Origin: Amycolatopsis sp. 195334CR
Lineage (GTDB): Bacteria > Actinomycetota > Actinomycetes > Mycobacteriales > Pseudonocardiaceae
DNA: 64,000 bases
Reading direction: 5' to 3'
Assembly (NCBI RefSeq): GCF_017309385.1
Contig: NZ_JAFJMJ010000003.1
Location: 248,001 to 312,000, forward strand
Shown: in pieces, positions 7,049 through 16,488 of the stretch
How the letters are laid out: each line of letters starts with the position of its first letter
Numbering within the stretch: position 1 is the first letter of the stretch
Notes under the pieces: model-generated
The model's input: the letters and a program-made list of their open reading frames with translations, nothing else
Database searches by the model: none
Told to the model about the DNA's origin: nothing
Translations under genes and position numbers: made by a program

Positions 7049-9262
7049 GCTCCCGGCCGGGAACGGCTCCGACCCGGCGTGGAGCACCCCCAGCCGCCGC
7101 GTGGCGCGGGTCAGCGCCACGTACAGGTCGTTCCAGCCGCGCGGCGACTCGGCCACGATCTCCTCCGGCGCGAGCAGCACCACCGAGTCGAATTCGAGCC
7201 CCTTGGCCAGTTCCACGGTCAGCACCGACAGGCGCTCGTCCTCGGGGACCACCTCGGCCACTTCGGCCAGCCGCGCCACCGGGCACAGCACGGCCACCGT
7301 GCCGCCGTCCACTTCGGACAGTTCCGCCGCCGCGACCGCCGCCGGGTCCGCCGAGGCCAGCGAGGCCTGCCACGGCTCGACCCCGGTCGACCGCACCGAG
7401 GTGGGCACGGTCAGCTCCGGATCGACGCGCGCCAGCGCCCGCGCGGCCAGGCCCATGATCTCGGCGGGCGTGCGGTAGTTGACCGTCAGCTCCGCCAGCC
7501 GCCACCGGTCGTCCACGTACGGGCCGAGCACCTCGCCCCAGGCCGACGCGCCGCCCTCGGCCCCGGTCTGCGCCACGTCACCGACCACCGTCATCGACCG
7601 GCTCGGGATCCGCCGCATGATGGTCCGCCAGTCCATCGCGGACAGTTCCTGCGCCTCGTCCACGATCACGTGCCCGAAGGTCCAGGTGCGGTCCTGCGCG
7701 GCCCGCTGGGCGGCGGTCAGCTCGCTGCGCGCCTGCTGCCGTTCGGCGAACAGCTCGGCGTCGAGCACGTCGCTCACCCGCAGCAGTTCGGGATCGATGA
7801 TCTCCTCGTCCTGCTCCAGGATGTCCAGCACGCCCTCGGCGTAGGCGCGCTGCTCGCGCTCCTCGCGGGCGCGGGCGGCGCGTTCCTCGGTGTCGTCCCA
7901 GCCGAGGAGTTCGGCGAGTTCGTCGAGCAGGGGCACGTCGGCCGGGGTGAAGTCCGCGCCGCGGTCGCGCCGGAGCGACGCGCGCTCGTCCTCGCCGAGG
8001 TGCTTCGACGCCGCCGAGGTCAGGCGCTCCGGCTCGGCGAAGAGGTCGTCGAGCACCTCCTCCGGGGTGAGCACCGGCCACAGCTCGTCCATCGCCCGGC
8101 GCACGTCCTTGTCCTCGGCGAGTTCCGCGCGGATGTCGCCGACGTCGCGCGCGTCGAGCAGGTTGTCCCCGAGGCGCCGCGCGGCCTGCCGCGTGAGCGC
8201 GTCCAGCAGCTCCGAGACGAAGATCCGCCGCGCCTGGTTGTGCGGACGGCGCGACCGCCGCGCCTTCGCCCGCGCGTCGGTGCAGGTGCGCCGGTCCAGC
8301 CGCAGCACCTCGCGCTCGACCTCGACCTCCAGCACCGGCGACGGCACCCGCTGGCGGTCCTTCACCGCGTTCGCCAGCACCTCGGCCATCACCCGGCGCC
8401 CCTTGACCTCGGCCGCCGCGCGCTCGTCGGTGCCTTCGGCGGAGATGCCCGGGTACAGCTGCCCGACCGTGGCCAGCAGCACCCCGGTCTCCCCCAGCGA
8501 CGGCAGCACCTGGCCGATGTAGCGCAGGAAGGTGCTGTTCGGCCCGATCACCAGCACACCGCGCTTGGTCAGCTGCTGGCGGAAGGTGTAGAGCAGGTAC
8601 GCCGCGCGGTGCAGGGCCACCGCGGTCTTGCCGGTGCCCGGCCCGCCCTGGACCACCAGCACGCCGTTCATCGGGGCCCGGATGATCCGGTCCTGCTCGG
8701 CCTGGATGGTGGCGACGATGTCGCTCATCTCACCGGTGCGCCGCTGGGCCAGCGCGGCCAGCAGCGCCGCCTCCCCGGCCAGCCCGAGGTCGTGGTCGCC
8801 GCCGCTCGCCTCACCGAGGTCGAGGATCTCGTCGTCCACCCCGGTGACCCGGCGCGACAGGCTGCGGATGTGCCGCCGCCGTCGCACGCCCTCCGGCGAG
8901 GCAGCGGTGGCCAGGTAGAACGGCCGCGCCACCGGGGCCCGCCAGTCGATCAGCAGCGGGCGGTAGTCGTCGTCGGTGTCGAACAGGCCGAGCCTGCCGA
9001 TGTAGGCCGTCTCCTGGTCGTGGAAGTCGAGCCTGCCGAAGCACAGCCCCTGCTCCACCGAACCGAGCTGCGCCAGCCGTTCGGTGTAGGTCGCGGTGGC
9101 CACGTCGCGTTCGGTGCGGGCCTGCGGGGTGCCACCGGTGAGGCGGAGGGTTTCGTCGAGCCGTCGCTGGGTGAGGTCGCGTTCGGCGTCGAGCATCTCG
9201 TAGAGCTTGGTGACGTAGGCCTGCTCGTGCTCGAGATCGGAGTCCCCAGGGGACACGGACAA
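7046..9262 (-). CDS. helR: RNA polymerase recycling ATPase, HelR/HelD type
   Basis: A 738-residue UvrD/Rep-like superfamily 1 ATPase of the HelD class, which removes stalled or inhibited RNA polymerase rather than unwinding DNA; actinobacterial HelR displaces rifamycins from the polymerase. An N-terminal coiled coil (~residues 10-70) precedes RPLLIDWRAPVARPFY, diagnostic of the class. Walker A is GGPGTGKT at 206-213, motif II VDEAQELS, and motif VI VALTRATRRL near the C-terminus. The start is TTG 9262 or GTG 9256; neither has a convincing ribosome site. No inverted-repeat rifamycin-associated element was recognised upstream, so rifamycin induction is not indicated. It could equally be a general HelD. 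Confidence 0.88.
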   Translation of the reverse strand: MSVSPGDSDLEHEQAYVTKLYEMLDAERDLTQRRLDETLRLTGGTPQARTERDVATATYTERLAQLGSVEQGLCFGRLDFHDQETAYIGRLGLFDTDDDYRPLLIDWRAPVARPFYLATAASPEGVRRRRHIRSLSRRVTGVDDEILDLGEASGGDHDLGLAGEAALLAALAQRRTGEMSDIVATIQAEQDRIIRAPMNGVLVVQGGPGTGKTAVALHRAAYLLYTFRQQLTKRGVLVIGPNSTFLRYIGQVLPSLGETGVLLATVGQLYPGISAEGTDERAAAEVKGRRVMAEVLANAVKDRQRVPSPVLEVEVEREVLRLDRRTCTDARAKARRSRRPHNQARRIFVSELLDALTRQAARRLGDNLLDARDVGDIRAELAEDKDVRRAMDELWPVLTPEEVLDDLFAEPERLTSAASKHLGEDERASLRRDRGADFTPADVPLLDELAELLGWDDTEERAARAREEREQRAYAEGVLDILEQDEEIIDPELLRVSDVLDAELFAERQQARSELTAAQRAAQDRTWTFGHVIVDEAQELSAMDWRTIMRRIPSRSMTVVGDVAQTGAEGGASAWGEVLGPYVDDRWRLAELTVNYRTPAEIMGLAARALARVDPELTVPTSVRSTGVEPWQASLASADPAAVAAAELSEVDGGTVAVLCPVARLAEVAEVVPEDERLSVLTVELAKGLEFDSVVLLAPEEIVAESPRGWNDLYVALTRATRRLGVLHAGSEPFPAGS

Positions 9263-9318
9263 GGGTGACTCACTTTCGTACGAGGGGGATTCCGATCGAT
9301 TCTACGCGGGCGGCCCGG

Positions 9319-9654
9319 TCAATCCGGCCGCGCCGCCATCACCTCGTCGCCGTGCGCGAAGGCCCACTCCCCCAGCGCCCCGATCGGTTCGAGCAGGGTT
9401 TCGCCCAGCGGGGTGAGCGCGTACTCCACGCGCGGTGGCGCCTCGGCGTAGGCGCGCCGCGTGACCAGCCCGTTGGCCTCCAGCCGCCGCAGGGTCTCGG
9501 TGAGCACCTTCGGCCGGATTCCGCCGATCCGCTCACGCAGTTCGCCCGGTCGGCGCGGGCCGTGGCGCAGTGCCCACAGCACCACCGAGTTCCACGTGTT
9601 GGCGAGCAGGTCGAAGGCGAGGCGGGCACGGCAGTCGGCGAGGAAGTCGGGCAC
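9319..9654 (-). CDS. HxlR-family transcriptional regulator
   Basis: A 111-residue MarR-like winged-helix protein. The HxlR pattern is clear: a Cys near the N-terminus (ADCRARLAFDLL), then WALRHGPRRPGELRERI, GIRPKVLTETLRRLEANGLV (recognition helix) and the wing PPRVEYALTPLG. The GTG at 9654 was chosen because an AGGAGG ribosome site lies 5 bases upstream; in-frame codons further upstream have none. HxlR proteins often sense electrophiles through the N-terminal cysteine. It is divergent from the reductase gene at 9737, with an inverted repeat between them, so control of that gene and of itself is likely. Confidence 0.88.
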   Translation of the reverse strand: MPDFLADCRARLAFDLLANTWNSVVLWALRHGPRRPGELRERIGGIRPKVLTETLRRLEANGLVTRRAYAEAPPRVEYALTPLGETLLEPIGALGEWAFAHGDEVMAARPD

Positions 9655-9673
9655 GGAACCTCCTGGGGGCACG

Positions 9674-9689
9674 GGCACCGGATGGTGCC
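9674..9689. promoter_or_regulatory. Inverted repeat between hxlR-type gene and reductase gene
   Basis: GGCACC (9674-9679) and GGTGCC (9684-9689) flank a 4-base centre in the 82-bp divergent intergenic region. It is a candidate operator for the HxlR protein, by position only. Confidence 0.35.
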
Positions 9690-9736
9690 TATCGGAATCC
9701 CTACCGTCGATCTTCCAACACCAGGTGGAGGTACGG

Positions 9737-10402
9737 ATGCGGATCGGGATCCTCGGGGCGGGCAACATGGCGGACGCGCTGGGTACGCAATGGACGCGGG
9801 CCGGGCACCGGGTGCGGACCAGCGGGCGCGCCCCGGCGGGCGCCTTCGCCGAAGCGGCGGCCTTCGGCGAGGTGGTGCTGCTGGCCGTGCGGCACGAAGG
9901 CGTGGAGGACACGCTGCGCGCGGCGGGCGGCTCGCTGGCGGGCAAGGTGGTGGTCGACTGCACGAACCCGATCGTGGAAGGTGAACTGGTCACCGGGACC
10001 ACGTCGGCGGCTCAGCGGGTCGCGGAGCTCAGCGGCGGCCGGGTGGTGAAGGCGTTCAACCTGTGCCACGAGGACGTGTGGCGGATGACACCCCCGGTGT
10101 TCGGCGGCTCGCCGCTGGTGGTGCCGCTCTGCGGGGACGATCCCGCCGCACTGGCCACAGTGGAGTCACTCGTGCGCGACCTCGGCTGCGTGCCCGCCGC
10201 GGGCGGTGGCCTGGCACGGGCCGGTCTCCTGGAGGCGACCGCCGCGCTGGTGATCGGCCTGTGGCGCGGCGGCGCGGACGCCCGTGGCATCCTGCCGCCG
10301 CTGGCCTACGCGCAGGGCGATCCGGCTCAGAAGGGCAGGCCCAGCGCGGGCAGCCCGATCGCCGAATCCACCGCCAGCGCGCAGAAGACGATCATCAGGT
10401 AG
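9737..10402 (+). CDS. NADPH-dependent F420 reductase-like oxidoreductase
   Basis: A 221-residue Rossmann-fold protein. [13 protein letters not shown] near the N-terminus is the dinucleotide site; [21 protein letters not shown] and the [13 protein letters not shown] segment match the NADP oxidoreductase coenzyme-F420-dependent fold (FNO/ProC-like). The true substrate is unknown. ATG 9737 has a GGAGGT ribosome site 6 bases upstream. The divergent HxlR gene is the likely regulator. Oddly, the last ~25 codons (after about LPPLAYA) are read antisense to the 3' end of ctaB, giving a 76-bp convergent overlap and a C-terminal tail unlikely to be part of the ancestral domain. Confidence 0.82.
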   Translation: MRIGILGAGNMADALGTQWTRAGHRVRTSGRAPAGAFAEAAAFGEVVLLAVRHEGVEDTLRAAGGSLAGKVVVDCTNPIVEGELVTGTTSAAQRVAELSGGRVVKAFNLCHEDVWRMTPPVFGGSPLVVPLCGDDPAALATVESLVRDLGCVPAAGGGLARAGLLEATAALVIGLWRGGADARGILPPLAYAQGDPAQKGRPSAGSPIAESTASAQKTIIR

Positions 10403-11298
10403 GTGTTCGAGCGGTGGAACAGGGCCATCGGCTTGGTCTCCACCCCGCGGTTCACCGCGGCGCGCAGCCGGTGCGCGTAGAAGAGGAACCACGCACCGGC
10501 GAGCGCGGCGAACGAGGCGTAGAGCCAGCTGGTGGCCGGGGCCAGCAGCAGGGTCCAGCCGACCATCACCCACGAGTAGATGACGATCTGCTTGGCCACG
10601 TGCTGCGGGGTGGCCACCACCGGCAGCATCGGCACGCCCGCGCGCTCGTAGTCCTCGCGGTACTTCATCGCCAGCGCCCAGGTGTGCGGCGGCGTCCAGA
10701 AGAAGATCACGCCGAACATCACGAACGCGGGCCACTCGACCGTGCCGGAGACCGCGGCCCAGCCGATCACCACCGGCATGCAGCCGGCCGCGCCGCCCCA
10801 GACCACGTTCTGCGGCGTCCGCCGCTTGAGGCCGAGGGTGTAGACGAAGATGTAGAACAGGATCGTCGCGATGGCGAGGATCGCCGAGAGCAGGTTCACC
10901 GTGAAGAACAACACAGCGAACGAGGCGACCCCGAGCACCAGCCCGAAGATCAGCGCGTTGCGCCGCGGCACCGAGTCCTTGACCAGGGGGCGCCGCTTGG
11001 TGCGGTTCATCACCTTGTCGATGTCGGCGTCGATCACGCAGTTCAGCGCGTTCGCGCTGCCCGCGGCCATCGTCCCGCCGAGCAGGGTGGCCAGCACCAG
11101 CCAGGGGTTCGGGATCTCACGGCCGGCCAGGAACATCGCCGGGATGGTGGTGACCAGCAACAGCTCGATCACACGGGGTTTGGCGAGCGCGGCGTAGGCA
11201 CCGATGACCCGGCGGGGGCTACGCCGGCCACCTGGCTCCTCGGGTGCGTCCACGGCGCTGGTTTCACCGCGTCCGTGCGCGGCGTGCACCAACGACAT
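10327..11298 (-). CDS. ctaB: Protoheme IX farnesyltransferase (heme O synthase)
   Basis: A 323-residue UbiA-type prenyltransferase that adds a farnesyl group to protoheme IX to give heme O, the substrate of CtaA. The first aspartate motif is [20 protein letters not shown] (DADID at 90-94); the second is [15 protein letters not shown]. Eight or nine transmembrane helices follow a ~35-residue soluble N-terminus. ATG 11298 was chosen because AGGGAG precedes it; upstream in-frame codons would add a non-conserved stretch. It is divergent from tkt, as in Mycobacterium. Its 3' end overlaps the convergent reductase gene. Confidence 0.94.
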   Translation of the reverse strand: MSLVHAAHGRGETSAVDAPEEPGGRRSPRRVIGAYAALAKPRVIELLLVTTIPAMFLAGREIPNPWLVLATLLGGTMAAGSANALNCVIDADIDKVMNRTKRRPLVKDSVPRRNALIFGLVLGVASFAVLFFTVNLLSAILAIATILFYIFVYTLGLKRRTPQNVVWGGAAGCMPVVIGWAAVSGTVEWPAFVMFGVIFFWTPPHTWALAMKYREDYERAGVPMLPVVATPQHVAKQIVIYSWVMVGWTLLLAPATSWLYASFAALAGAWFLFYAHRLRAAVNRGVETKPMALFHRSNTYLMIVFCALAVDSAIGLPALGLPF

Positions 11299-11398
11299 TT
11301 CGCTCCCTGCTGCTTCACAGTCGGTCCGGGTGGGACGCGGGGCTTCGAACTGGATCTTGCGGTGGGCCCGAAACCTCGCCGGGCCTGCGCCCTGACCG

Positions 11399-11426
11399 AT
11401 CGTAATCGGCCTCGTGTCCGGATCAA
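11399..11426 (-). promoter_or_regulatory. Candidate promoter for ctaB
   Basis: On the minus strand TTGATC (11421-11426) and TACGAT (11399-11404) are separated by 16 bp and point towards ctaB, leaving a leader of roughly 95 bases. Confidence 0.4.
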
Positions 11427-11478
11427 CCGAGGGGGTCTTGACACGGTTGGGGTCCACGGCTCCGGGTACGCCTACGAC

Positions 11479-11484
11479 TAGGCT
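11479..11484 (+). promoter_or_regulatory. Candidate -10 element for the tkt operon
   Basis: TAGGCT, identical to the -10 hexamer of several other genes in this window, in the ctaB-tkt intergenic region. Transcription would start near 11491, giving a leader of about 129 bases before tkt. Confidence 0.4.
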
Positions 11485-11619
11485 GGCCCGCGTGGGCGTG
11501 GCGCGCCCGTGCGAGGGGTGGCGAACAGGAATATCGTGCACCCCGGATCGATCAAGCGCGCCAGCCGGCAAGCACCGTGCCAAGCAAGCGAATCACCGAA
11601 GACGGGGAGTTCGAGTTCA

Positions 11620-13725
11620 GTGTCCGAAACCGCCCTCAGCAGCGAGAACAACCCTCTCATCCGGCGGAACTACCCCGCCGACTGGACCGAGCTGGACACC
11701 CGCGCGGTGGACACCGCCCGGGTGCTCGCGGCCGACGCCGTGGAGAACTGCGGCAGCGGGCACCCCGGCACGGCGATGAGCCTGGCCCCGGCCGCCTACT
11801 CGCTGTTCCAGCGGGTCATGCGGCACGACCCGGCCGACCCGGAGTGGCCGGCCCGTGACCGGTTCATCCTCTCCGCCGGGCACTCCAGCCTGACCCTCTA
11901 CATCCAGCTGTACCTGGCCGGGTTCGGCCTGGAGCTGGAGGACCTCAAGCAGCTGCGCCGCTGGGGTTCGAAGACCCCCGGTCACCCGGAGTACCGCCAC
12001 ACCGCCGGGGTGGAGACCACCACCGGCCCGCTGGGCCAGGGCCTGGCCAACGCGGTCGGCATGGCGATGGCGGCCCGCCGCGAGCGCGGCCTGCTCGACC
12101 CCGAGCCCGCCTACGGCGAAAGCATCTTTGACCACCAGATCTACGTGATCGCCTCCGACGGGGACATCGAGGAGGGCGTCACCTCCGAGGCCTCCTCCAT
12201 CGCCGGGCGCCAGGAGCTGGGCAACCTCACCGTCATCTACGACGACAACAAGATCTCCATCGAGGACGACACGAACATCGCGCTGTCCGAGGACACCGCG
12301 AAGCGCTACGAGGCCTACGGCTGGCACGTCCAGGTCGTCGACGGCGGTGAGGACGTGGTCGCGTTCGAGGCCGCGCTCGAGGCCGCCAGGGCCGAGACCA
12401 CCCGCCCGTCGTTCATCCTGCTGCGCACGGTGATCGGCTTCCCGGCGCCGAACAAGATGAACACCGGCAAGGCGCACGGCGCCGCACTGGGCGCCGACGA
12501 GGTCGCCGCGGTGAAGAAGATCCTCGGTTTCGACGAGACCAAGGACTTCGAGGTCGCCGACGAGGTGATCGAGCACACCCGCAAGGCCGCCGTGCGCGGC
12601 AAGGCGGCGCGGGCCGAGTGGCAGACCAAGTTCGACGCGTGGGCCGAGGCCAACCCCGAGCGCGCCAAGCTGGCGGCCCGGCTGAGCCGGCGCGAGCTGC
12701 CGGCCGGCTGGTCGGAGAAGCTGCCGTCGTGGGAGCCCGACGCCAAGGGCGTGGCCACCCGCAAGGCCTCCGGCGAGGTGCTGAACTCGCTCGCCGAGGC
12801 GCTGCCGGAGCTGTGGGGCGGTTCGGCCGACCTGGCCGAGAGCAACAACACCACGATGAAGGGCGCCGACTCGTTCGGTCCCGAGTCCGCCGCCACCGGC
12901 ATGTGGAAGACCAGCCCGTACGGCCGCACGCTGCACTTCGGCGTCCGCGAGCACGCGATGGGCTCGATCCTCAACGGCATCGCGCTGCACGGCGGCACCC
13001 GGCCCTACGGCGCCACCTTCCTGATCTTCTCCGACTACATGCGCCCGCCGGTGCGGCTGGCCGCGCTGATGAAGGCGCCGGTCATCTACGTGTGGACGCA
13101 CGACTCGATCGGGCTCGGCGAGGACGGCCCGACGCACCAGCCGATCGAGCAGCTGTCCGCGCTGCGCGCCATCCCGGGGCTGAACGTGGTCCGCCCGGCC
13201 GACGCCAACGAGACCGCCGCCGCGTGGAAGGCCGTGCTGGAGGACAACGAGCACCCGTCGGGCCTGGCGCTGACCCGCCAGAACGTGCCGGTGCTCGAGG
13301 GCACCAGCACCGAGGGCGTGGCCCGCGGTGGCTACGTGCTCGCCGAGGCTTCCGGCGCCACCCCGGACGTTGTGCTCATCGCCACCGGTTCCGAGGTGCA
13401 GCTGGCCGTCGAGGCCAGGAAGAAGCTGGAGGCCGACGGCGTTTCCACCCGTGTGGTGTCCATGCCGTGCGTCGAGTGGTTCGAGGCGCAGAACCAGGCC
13501 TACCGCGAGTCGGTGATCCCGTCCGGGGTGAAGGCACGCGTGGCCGTGGAGGCCGGGATCGCCCAGCCGTGGCACAAGTTCGTCGGGGACGCCGGCGAGA
13601 TCGTCTCCATCGAGCACTTCGGCGCCTCCGCGGACTTCGCCACCCTGTTCCGCGAGTTCGGCATCACCGCCGAGGCCGTGGTCGACGCCGCCCGCCGGTC
13701 GCTGGACACCGCCAAGAACTCCTGA
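11620..13725 (+). CDS. tkt: Transketolase
   Basis: A 701-residue thiamine-diphosphate enzyme that moves two-carbon units between sugar phosphates in the non-oxidative pentose phosphate pathway. The substrate-binding [16 protein letters not shown], the TDP motif [15 protein letters not shown]...DDNKISIED, and the pyrimidine domain with [19 protein letters not shown] are all present; the length is normal. GTG 11620 is chosen because homologues begin just before [16 protein letters not shown], with GGGAG upstream; an in-frame codon at 11509 would add an unconserved extension. It is the first gene of tkt-tal-pgi-zwf-opcA-pgl. Confidence 0.96.
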   Translation: MSETALSSENNPLIRRNYPADWTELDTRAVDTARVLAADAVENCGSGHPGTAMSLAPAAYSLFQRVMRHDPADPEWPARDRFILSAGHSSLTLYIQLYLAGFGLELEDLKQLRRWGSKTPGHPEYRHTAGVETTTGPLGQGLANAVGMAMAARRERGLLDPEPAYGESIFDHQIYVIASDGDIEEGVTSEASSIAGRQELGNLTVIYDDNKISIEDDTNIALSEDTAKRYEAYGWHVQVVDGGEDVVAFEAALEAARAETTRPSFILLRTVIGFPAPNKMNTGKAHGAALGADEVAAVKKILGFDETKDFEVADEVIEHTRKAAVRGKAARAEWQTKFDAWAEANPERAKLAARLSRRELPAGWSEKLPSWEPDAKGVATRKASGEVLNSLAEALPELWGGSADLAESNNTTMKGADSFGPESAATGMWKTSPYGRTLHFGVREHAMGSILNGIALHGGTRPYGATFLIFSDYMRPPVRLAALMKAPVIYVWTHDSIGLGEDGPTHQPIEQLSALRAIPGLNVVRPADANETAAAWKAVLEDNEHPSGLALTRQNVPVLEGTSTEGVARGGYVLAEASGATPDVVLIATGSEVQLAVEARKKLEADGVSTRVVSMPCVEWFEAQNQAYRESVIPSGVKARVAVEAGIAQPWHKFVGDAGEIVSIEHFGASADFATLFREFGITAEAVVDAARRSLDTAKNS

Positions 13726-13747
13726 ATCCACCGAAGGGGATGAAGTC

Positions 13748-14863
13748 ATGAGCAGCACCGATCGGCTGGCCCAGCTGTCCGAGGCCGGGGTCTCGATCTG
13801 GCTCGACGACCTGTCCAGGGAGCGGCTCGACACCGGCAACCTGGCCGGGCTGATCCGCGACAAGCACGTCGTGGGCGTCACCACCAACCCGACGATTTTC
13901 GCCAACGCGCTGTCGAAGGGTGAGGCGTACGACAAGCAGGTCGGCGAGCTGGCCGCCCGCGGCGCCGACCTCGACGCCACCGTGCGCGAGCTGACCACCA
14001 CCGACGTGCGCAACGCCGCGGACCTGTTCCGCGACGTCTACACCGCCACGAACGGGGTGGACGGCCGGGTGTCCATCGAGGTGGACCCGCGGCTGGCCAA
14101 GGACGCCGACGCCACCGTGGCCGAGGCGCAGGACCTGTGGAAGACGGTCGACCGGCCCAACCTGCTGGTCAAGATCCCGGCCACCGAGGAGGGCCTGCCG
14201 GCGATCACCCGCACGCTCGCCGAGGGCGTCAGCGTCAACGTCACGCTGATCTTCTCCGAGGAGCGCTACCGCGCGGTGATCGAGGCCTACTTCGCCGGTC
14301 TGGAGCAGGCCAAGGCGAACGGCCACGACCTCAAGGGCATCCACTCGGTCGCCTCGTTCTTCGTGTCCCGCGTGGACGCCGAGATCGACAAGCGGCTCGA
14401 CGCCATCGGCACCGACGAGGCCAAGGCCCTGCGCGGTGAGGCGGCCATCGCCAACGCGCGGATCGCTTACGCCGCCTACGAAGAGCTGTTCGCCTCGGAC
14501 CGCTGGAAGGCGCTGGCCGCCGACGGCGCGAACGTGCAGCGCCCGCTGTGGGCCTCCACCGGGGTGAAGGACCCGTCCTATTCGGACACCCGCTACGTGG
14601 ACCAGCTGGTGGTCGCGAACACGGTGAACACCATGCCGGAGAAGACCCTCGAGGCGGCGGCCGACCACGCCGAGATCGACGGCGACAAGGTCTCCGGCAC
14701 CGAGACCGCCGCCCGCGCGCTGTTCGCCAAGCTGGAGGCCGTCGGCATCGACATCACCGACGTGTTCCTGGTGCTGGAGAACGAAGGCGTGGAGAAGTTC
14801 GAGAAGTCCTGGAGCGAGCTGCTCGAAACGGTCACCGGGCAGCTGGCGAAGGCGAAGGGCTGA
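13748..14863 (+). CDS. tal: Transaldolase
   Basis: A 371-residue enzyme that transfers a dihydroxyacetone unit from sedoheptulose-7-phosphate to glyceraldehyde-3-phosphate. The TIM-barrel motifs [15 protein letters not shown] near residue 45 and [13 protein letters not shown], with the probable Schiff-base Lys142, identify the family; the length fits the long actinobacterial form. AAGGGGAT precedes ATG 13748. The gap to tkt is 22 bases, and pgi starts 8 bases after the stop, so it belongs to the same operon. Confidence 0.96.
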   Translation: MSSTDRLAQLSEAGVSIWLDDLSRERLDTGNLAGLIRDKHVVGVTTNPTIFANALSKGEAYDKQVGELAARGADLDATVRELTTTDVRNAADLFRDVYTATNGVDGRVSIEVDPRLAKDADATVAEAQDLWKTVDRPNLLVKIPATEEGLPAITRTLAEGVSVNVTLIFSEERYRAVIEAYFAGLEQAKANGHDLKGIHSVASFFVSRVDAEIDKRLDAIGTDEAKALRGEAAIANARIAYAAYEELFASDRWKALAADGANVQRPLWASTGVKDPSYSDTRYVDQLVVANTVNTMPEKTLEAAADHAEIDGDKVSGTETAARALFAKLEAVGIDITDVFLVLENEGVEKFEKSWSELLETVTGQLAKAKG

Positions 14864-14871
14864 GCGAAGGC

Positions 14872-16488
14872 ATGGCAGCGGAAGAGACGGGCGCGGGGGT
14901 CACGATCGTCGACCCCGCGCTGGAACAACAGGCGAAACCGCTCGCGGACAGCCTGATCGCCGAGAAGGCCGCCTCGCGGCTGGCTTCGCAGGACCCCACG
15001 CTGTGGGGTGCCGAGGCCGAGCCCGAGGCGTCCATCCGGTTGTCCTGGACCACCCTGCACAAGTCCTCGCGGCCGCTGATCGGCGAGATCGAGGCGCTGC
15101 GCGCGGAACTGCGCTCGGAGGGCGTGGACCGGGTGGTGCTGGCCGGGATGGGCGGTTCCTCGCTGGCGCCGGAGGTGATCACCGGGACCGAGGGCGTCGC
15201 GCTCACCGTGCTCGACACCACCGACCCCGGTCAGGTCGCCGACGCGCTGGCCGGGGACCTCGACCGGACCGTGCTGGTGGTCTCGTCGAAGTCCGGCGGC
15301 ACGGTGGAGACCGACAGCCACCGCCGGATCTTCGCGAAGGCGTTCTCCGCCAACGGGATCGACGCCAAGCGGCGGATCGTCGTGGTCACCGACCCCGGCT
15401 CGCCGCTGGCGGAACTGTCCGAACGGGAGGGTTACCGCAAGGTCTTCCTGGCCGATCCGAACGTGGGTGGCCGGTACTCCGCGCTGACCGCGTTCGGGCT
15501 CGTCCCGGCCGGGCTGGCCGGTGCCGACGTGGCGCGCCTGCTGGACCAGGCCGCCGGCGTGGCCGACCGGCTGGCCGCCGACGACGAGGCGAACCCGGCC
15601 ATCCGCCTGGCGGCGGCGCTGGGCGCGCGGCACGGGCAGAACGCGGAGAAGGTGGTCTTCGCCGACACCGGTTCCGGGATCAAGGGGTTCGGTGACTGGG
15701 CCGAGCAGCTGATCGCCGAGTCCACCGGCAAGCAGGGCACCGGCCTGCTGCCGGTGGTGGTCGAATCGCCGGAGGCGGCGGGCTTCGCCGACGCCGGTGC
15801 CGACGCCACCCCGGTGGCCGTCGGGCATTCGGTCTCGCCCGCCCAGCTCTCGGTGACCGGCCCGCTCGGGGCGCAGTTCCTGCTCTGGGAGTTCGCCACC
15901 GCGCTGGCCGGGCGGCTGCTCGGGATCAACCCGTTCGACCAGCCCGACGTGGAGGCGGCGAAGAAGGCGGCGCGCGCGCTGCTGGACCAGCCCGCTTCCG
16001 CGACCGGCAGCGCCAAGCCGTCGTTCACCGACGGCGCGATCGAAGGCTACGGCCTGGACGCGGCGAACCTGAGCGAGGCGCTGAAGTCCTTTGTGGACTC
16101 GGCCACCGAGGCGCCGTCGGCCTACCTGGCGGTGCAGGCCTACCTGGACCGCCTCGACGACGCGTCGACCGCGGTGCTGCGCCAGCAGCTGGCCAAGCGG
16201 ACCGGGGTGCAGACCACCTTCGGCTGGGGCCCGCGGTTCCTGCACTCGACCGGGCAGTACCACAAGGGCGGCCACCCGAACGGCTTCTTCCTGCAGCTCA
16301 CCGGGGCCGCCGAGCAGGACCTCGAGGTGCCGGACCGGCCGTACACGCTGGCCGGGCTGCAACTGGCGCAGGCGCTCGGGGACGGGCAGGTGCTCGCCGA
16401 GCACGGCCGCCCGGTGCTGCGCCTGCACTTCACCGACCGGGCCGCCGGGCTGGCACAGCTGGTGGCCGCGCTGGAGGCGCTGGCGTGA
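14872..16488 (+). CDS. pgi: Glucose-6-phosphate isomerase
   Basis: A 538-residue two-SIS-domain protein of the PGI type. Characteristic stretches are LAGMGGSSLAPEVI, VVSSKSGGTVETDS (phosphate-binding serines) and TTFGWGPRFLHSTGQYHKGG near the C-terminus. It interconverts glucose-6-phosphate and fructose-6-phosphate, linking glycolysis to the pentose phosphate branch encoded around it. ATG 14872 follows the tal stop by 8 bases with CGAAGG before it. Its TGA overlaps the GTG of zwf by 4 bases. The central part is divergent from enterobacterial PGI, as is usual for this actinobacterial form. Confidence 0.92.
   Translation: MAAEETGAGVTIVDPALEQQAKPLADSLIAEKAASRLASQDPTLWGAEAEPEASIRLSWTTLHKSSRPLIGEIEALRAELRSEGVDRVVLAGMGGSSLAPEVITGTEGVALTVLDTTDPGQVADALAGDLDRTVLVVSSKSGGTVETDSHRRIFAKAFSANGIDAKRRIVVVTDPGSPLAELSEREGYRKVFLADPNVGGRYSALTAFGLVPAGLAGADVARLLDQAAGVADRLAADDEANPAIRLAAALGARHGQNAEKVVFADTGSGIKGFGDWAEQLIAESTGKQGTGLLPVVVESPEAAGFADAGADATPVAVGHSVSPAQLSVTGPLGAQFLLWEFATALAGRLLGINPFDQPDVEAAKKAARALLDQPASATGSAKPSFTDGAIEGYGLDAANLSEALKSFVDSATEAPSAYLAVQAYLDRLDDASTAVLRQQLAKRTGVQTTFGWGPRFLHSTGQYHKGGHPNGFFLQLTGAAEQDLEVPDRPYTLAGLQLAQALGDGQVLAEHGRPVLRLHFTDRAAGLAQLVAALEALA

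Larger units (their letters stand above)
11299..11619. other. Divergent ctaB/tkt intergenic region (321 bp)
   Basis: No gene is supported here. It holds candidate promoters for ctaB (minus strand, 11399-11426) and tkt (plus strand, 11479-11484), implying a ~95-base leader for ctaB and a ~129-base leader for tkt. An isolated TTGACA at 11438-11443 has no well-spaced -10 partner. Confidence 0.5.

Noticed and set aside
11438..11443. Consensus TTGACA -35 upstream of tkt
   Set aside because: No plausible -10 hexamer lies 16-19 bp downstream; the TAGGCT at 11479 is 35 bp away.
11492..11779. A leaderless GTG frame 7 bases after the TAGGCT element upstream of tkt
   Set aside because: It runs 160 bases into tkt in another frame, has a non-protein-like composition and no family features; the TAGGCT is better read as the tkt promoter with a ~129-base leader.
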